Origin: an uncultured Oscillospiraceae bacterium
GTDB taxonomy: Bacteria; Bacillota; Clostridia; Oscillospirales; Acutalibacteraceae
DNA: 7,819 bases
Assembly: GCA_902495835.1 (NCBI GenBank)
Contig: CABUYS010000062.1
Location: forward strand, 1 to 7,819
Direction: 5' to 3'
Shown: in pieces, positions 5,140 through 7,819 of the stretch
Layout: each line of letters begins with the position of its first letter
How positions within the stretch are numbered: the first letter of the stretch is position 1
Position numbers and translations under genes: made by a program
The notes under the pieces: model-generated
Seen by the model: the letters and a program-made list of their open reading frames with translations, nothing else
What the model was told of the DNA's origin: nothing
The model's database searches: none

Positions 5140-5189
5140 ATTTGGTAATAGCGTATTTCATAAATTAAAGAACTATATTTAAAAAATTG

Positions 5190-5225
5190 TGCGCAACTTT
5201 AATTTTTTAGTTGCGCAATTTATTT
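5190..5225 (+). terminator. Probable terminator after efp and the CD1247-like gene
   Basis: TGCGCAACT (5190-5198) pairs perfectly with AGTTGCGCA (5209-5217) across a 10-base T-rich loop. The following sequence (ATTTATTTATTTA) is T-rich but broken by A, so termination may be partial. Only 45 bases separate the stem from the next start, leaving little room for a promoter; some read-through into the transporter genes is possible. Confidence 0.6.
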
Positions 5226-5262
5226 ATTTAGTGTAAATTATATGTTTGGAAGGGTGTTTGAG

Positions 5263-6096
5263 ATGAAAACGTTTTTAAAAATATTCAAAATTAGTATAAT
5301 TTTTTCAATTGTAGCTATTTTGTTTTCCGGATGTTCCGTAAAAGACCCATCTGAACAAAATAAATTTAGAGTCGGAATGGAATGCGCTTATGCTCCTTTT
5401 AACTGGATTCAGCCAAACGAAAAAGGCGGAGCGGTTAAAATTTCAGGAGGATGGTATGCTTGCGGATATGACGTTTATATGGCAAAGTTGATAGCTCAAA
5501 AAATGGGAAAAACGCTTGAGATTGTAAAAATTGATTGGGATGGTTTGCTTCCGGCACTGACTTCTGGAAAAATCGACGCAATTATTGCAGGCATGTCCGC
5601 AACCGAAGAAAGGCGTAAAGCAATTGACTTTACAGATAATTATTACACGTCGAATATAGTTGTGGTTTTGAAAAAAGACAGCCCTTACGCGTCAGCTAAA
5701 AGTCTTGAGGATTTAAGAGGAGCGAAAATTACTGGTCAGCTAAGTACGGTTCATTATGATTTTATCGACCAGATTCCCGAGGTGCAAAAAAAGACTGCTA
5801 TGGAAGACTTTTCTTCAATGGTTTCGGCAGTTACGGCAGGTAAAGTTGACGGGTATGTCAGTGAAAAGCCTGCGGCCATGAGTGCTGTTTACACAAATCC
5901 TTCGCTTACATATGTAGAATTTGAACGCGGAAAAGGTTTTGATTTTTCTCAAAGCGAAGTTGCGATTGCTATAGGCGTGAGAAAAGGAAATAAGATTAAA
6001 GAAGAAATAAATTCCGTTTTGCTTTCTATCGACGAAGAAACTAAGGATAATTTGATGAATGAAGCAGTAAAGAATCAACCTGCTTCGGGAAATTAA
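5263..6096 (+). CDS. Polar amino-acid ABC transporter substrate-binding lipoprotein
   Basis: This is the solute receptor of an amino-acid importer, anchored to the outer face of the membrane. I start at ATG 5263 (277 residues): GGAAGGG (5248-5254) is 8 bases upstream, and the protein then begins with a proper MK signal sequence, hydrophobic segment (10-21) and lipobox FSG-C24. An in-frame ATG at 5242 would put seven residues before it and lies ahead of the ribosome-binding site. The mature part is a type II periplasmic-binding fold (SBP_bac_3): FRVGMECAYAPF (35-46) at its start, GYDVYMAKLIA (68-78), and the ligand-loop pattern SGKIDAIIAGMSATEERR (101-118) then DFTDNYY (122-128). The exact amino acid cannot be read from sequence. 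It heads a three-gene operon, 13 bases before the permease. Confidence 0.93.
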   Translation: MKTFLKIFKISIIFSIVAILFSGCSVKDPSEQNKFRVGMECAYAPFNWIQPNEKGGAVKISGGWYACGYDVYMAKLIAQKMGKTLEIVKIDWDGLLPALTSGKIDAIIAGMSATEERRKAIDFTDNYYTSNIVVVLKKDSPYASAKSLEDLRGAKITGQLSTVHYDFIDQIPEVQKKTAMEDFSSMVSAVTAGKVDGYVSEKPAAMSAVYTNPSLTYVEFERGKGFDFSQSEVAIAIGVRKGNKIKEEINSVLLSIDEETKDNLMNEAVKNQPASGN

Positions 6097-6109
6097 TTTT
6101 GAGGGGGTA

Positions 6110-6886
6110 TTGACTGAAATTATGGACAGAACGTTTTTCGGTTGGATTTGGTACATACTGGAACACTACGGAGAGTGGTTTTTAAGAGGCACAATTACTA
6201 CTTTGGAAATCGCACTTTTAGGTACCGTTATAGGATTTTTAATAGGATTAGGTTTAGGTTCAGTAAGAACAATTCCTAAGCCAAGAAATAAATTTAGACA
6301 AGTATGCATGTCTGTTGTTAATGCTTTGATAACTTGTTATGTTGAAATTTTCAGAGGAACGCCTATGATGGTACAAGCTATAGTTTTGTATTTTGGAATG
6401 CAGGAATTCATGGGGGTCGATTTTAAACCTACCGTTGCGGGTATAATAATTGTTTCGATAAACACCGGAGCATATATGGTTGAAGTTGTCAGGGGAGGTA
6501 TTCAAAGCGTAGACCCCGGTCAGATGGAAGCCGCAAAATCTATAGGTATGACTCACGGACAGGCTATGATAAACATTATTTTACCTCAAACCATACGCAA
6601 CATATTGCCTGCGACAGGAAATGAATTCATTATAAATATAAAAGACACCTCTGTACTTAATGTTATATCCGTAACCGAACTTTTCTTTGTTACAAAATCA
6701 ATAAAAGGCGCAATTTTCCGTACATACGAAACGTTTATCGTTGCGGCAATTATTTATTTTTTACTTACGCTTACAGTTACAAGGCTGCTTAAACTTTTAG
6801 AGAAGCGTATGGACGGGCCACAGGAATTTATTCCTACTTCATCTACTATGCCAATCGTTTTTATGAAAAAGTCAGGTGATAAATAA
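6110..6886 (+). CDS. Polar amino-acid ABC transporter permease
   Basis: This membrane subunit of the importer belongs to the HisM/GlnP family. Hydrophobic segments are visible near 29-50, 86-101, 108-124 and 213-227. The family motif EIFRGTPMMVQ is at 79-89, and the EAA loop that contacts the ATPase is at about 140-160 (EAAKSIGMTHGQAMINIILP). The length of 258 is slightly above usual, with a short polar tail after the last helix. Start choice is uncertain: TTG 6110 lies 5 bases after GAGG (6101-6104), whereas ATG 6122 is 14 bases after the G-run and loses only four residues. A single permease gene implies a homodimer. Its stop is one base before the ATPase start. Confidence 0.92.
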   Translation: MTEIMDRTFFGWIWYILEHYGEWFLRGTITTLEIALLGTVIGFLIGLGLGSVRTIPKPRNKFRQVCMSVVNALITCYVEIFRGTPMMVQAIVLYFGMQEFMGVDFKPTVAGIIIVSINTGAYMVEVVRGGIQSVDPGQMEAAKSIGMTHGQAMINIILPQTIRNILPATGNEFIINIKDTSVLNVISVTELFFVTKSIKGAIFRTYETFIVAAIIYFLLTLTVTRLLKLLEKRMDGPQEFIPTSSTMPIVFMKKSGDK

Positions 6887-6887
6887 A

Positions 6888-7634
6888 ATGGAAAGTATTA
6901 TAAAAATAAATAATTTACGTAAATCATTTGGAGAATCAGTTGTTTTAAAGGGAATAGACTTTAGAATAAACAAAGGCGACGTTTCGTGTATTATAGGGCC
7001 TTCGGGTTCGGGAAAATCCACGTTTCTTCGGTGTATAAACTTACTTGAAATCCCGACATCAGGCGAGATACTTTACAAAGGCGAAAATGTTTTAAATCGT
7101 AATTATAACGTAGATATGTATCGTTCCAAAGTCGGTATGGTATTCCAGCAGTTTAATCTTTTTAACAATCTTAATGTTCTGGAAAACTGTATGGTGGGGC
7201 AAATAAAGGTTTTAAAAAAGGGACACAGCGAAGCAAGAAAAAATGCTTTGAAGTTTTTGGAAAAGGTTCAGATGTCTAAATTCGTCGACGCTAAACCCAA
7301 ACAGTTGTCGGGAGGTCAAAAGCAAAGGGTTGCAATAGCAAGAGCTCTTGCCATGGATCCCGAAGTACTTTTGTTTGACGAACCTACTTCAGCGCTTGAC
7401 CCCGAAACCGTAGGCGAAGTTTTAAAGGTAATGAAAAGTCTTGCGGAATATCATATGACTATGATTATAGTCACTCACGAAATGGCTTTTGCAAAAGAAG
7501 TTTCCAATAGAATAGTTTTTATGGATGACGGAGTAATCTGCGAAGAAGGAACTCCTGAACAAATACTTGTAAATCCTCAAAACGAACGTACAAAAAATTT
7601 CCTCTATAGATTTATAGTTGGAGAATCAAGCTGA
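6888..7634 (+). CDS. Polar amino-acid ABC transporter ATP-binding protein (GlnQ type)
   Basis: This cytoplasmic ATPase drives the importer. All motifs are intact: Walker A GPSGSGKST (37-45), Q-loop at Q87-Q88, signature LSGGQ (140-144), Walker B LLFDEP (161-166) with catalytic E165, D-loop SALD (168-171) and H-loop H197. The length of 248 residues is typical of the GlnQ/HisP group. I start at ATG 6888, 8 bases after a modest AGGTGA (6874-6879) inside the end of the permease gene; an in-frame GTG at 6876 overlaps that site. With only one base after the permease stop, translational coupling is likely. No peptidase domain precedes the ATPase and there is no fused membrane domain, so it is not a peptide exporter. 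Confidence 0.95.
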   Translation: MESIIKINNLRKSFGESVVLKGIDFRINKGDVSCIIGPSGSGKSTFLRCINLLEIPTSGEILYKGENVLNRNYNVDMYRSKVGMVFQQFNLFNNLNVLENCMVGQIKVLKKGHSEARKNALKFLEKVQMSKFVDAKPKQLSGGQKQRVAIARALAMDPEVLLFDEPTSALDPETVGEVLKVMKSLAEYHMTMIIVTHEMAFAKEVSNRIVFMDDGVICEEGTPEQILVNPQNERTKNFLYRFIVGESS

Positions 7635-7687
7635 TATCGTAATCACGTGTGAAAAAATTCATATAAAAAACTTTATATTGATGTAAA

Positions 7688-7718
7688 AAGACCGGCTGTC
7701 TTAAAGACTGCCGGTTTT
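7688..7718 (+). terminator. Rho-independent terminator of the amino-acid transporter operon
   Basis: ACCGGC (7691-7696) pairs with GCCGGT (7710-7715), then after a T/T mismatch GTCT (7698-7701) pairs with AGAC (7705-7708) over a three-base loop. AAG before and TTT after extend the stem, and the right side ends in TTTT. It lies 54 bases after the ATPase stop. Confidence 0.85.
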
Positions 7719-7737
7719 AGTTATGTTTTAACCCAAA

Positions 7738-7758
7738 GAACTATGCGAAGCATAGTTC
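7738..7758. repeat. Perfect 9-bp hairpin with GAA loop
   Basis: GAACTATGC (7738-7746) pairs perfectly with GCATAGTTC (7750-7758) over a three-base loop. It is one of two compact hairpins five bases apart. On the minus strand it is followed by only TTT, so it could be a second, weaker terminator or half of a dispersed palindromic repeat. Confidence 0.55.
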
Positions 7759-7782
7759 AAAAACCGCGCGCTAAGCGCGTGG
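7759..7782 (-). terminator. Probable minus-strand terminator for a convergent gene
   Basis: CCGCGCGC (7764-7771) pairs with GCGCGTGG (7775-7782) with one G-U and a TAA loop. Read on the minus strand, the stem is followed directly by TTTTT (7763-7759). This is a sound terminator for a gene entering from the right. A short minus-strand open frame with a stop at 7794-7792 reaches the right edge and could be that gene's end, but too little is visible to call it. Confidence 0.55.
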
Positions 7783-7819
7783 GATTAGGACTTAAGTACA
7801 AACAACACCTTTTAGAATA

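Noticed and set aside
4742..5161. Long minus-strand open frame (139 codons) opposite the CD1247-like gene
   Set aside because: Its product is Arg/Asn-rich and low in complexity, as expected from the antisense of Cys/Asp-rich codons. The plus-strand gene has a good start site and a recognisable domain pattern.
5211..5239. TTGCGC, 17 bases, TAAATT as a promoter for the transporter operon
   Set aside because: The -35 lies inside the terminator stem, and transcription would begin almost on the ribosome-binding site at 5248. The boxes are weak.
5263..7634. The ABC transporter as the exporter of the array peptides
   Set aside because: It has a binding lipoprotein, a HisM/GlnP-type permease with EAA loop and a GlnQ-type ATPase, and no C39 peptidase or fused exporter domain. 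It is an amino-acid importer.

Overview
The window comes from an AT-rich, low-GC Gram-positive bacterium, most likely an anaerobic gut-type Clostridia. The reasons are strong AGGAGG ribosome-binding sites, AT-rich spacers, the pairing of elongation factor P with a CD1247-like cysteine-rich protein, and a lipoprotein-type amino-acid binding protein. All convincing genes lie on the plus strand. No RNA gene, insertion sequence or CRISPR array was seen.

Region 1 (2-3641) is the unusual part. It is a tandem array of eleven small genes, the first cut by the window edge. Each encodes a short acidic leader ending in Gly-Gly (Ala-Gly in the last), then a lysine-rich core with two CxxC pairs resembling a zinc ribbon or treble clef. 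The leaders carry hydrophobic residues at about -4, -7 and -11/-12, as in substrates of C39-peptidase ABC exporters (class II bacteriocins, peptide pheromones, some RiPPs). Genes 1-4 share an LNENEVEKV-type leader. Genes 6-10 are recent tandem copies that share a 5' untranslated block and leader nearly base for base, while their cores, the distance between CxxC pairs and the extra cysteines differ. Genes 5 and 11 are outliers. The layout (constant leader, variable core, many copies) suggests a family of exported or leader-guided zinc-ribbon peptides. No exporter, modifying enzyme or immunity gene is visible here.

Region 2 (3642-4051) is non-coding. It holds a terminator, an AT palindrome, a long imperfect hairpin and a probable promoter for the next gene.

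Region 3 (4052-5217) holds efp and a 162-residue Cys/Asp-rich CD1247-like protein, probably one transcript, followed by a hairpin that may be a terminator.

Region 4 (5263-7718) is a complete polar amino-acid ABC importer: binding lipoprotein, permease and ATPase, tightly packed and closed by a good terminator. It is an uptake system and should not be mistaken for the missing exporter of the peptide array.

Region 5 (7719-7819) has two compact hairpins. One reads as a terminator on the minus strand, which suggests a convergent gene just beyond the right edge.
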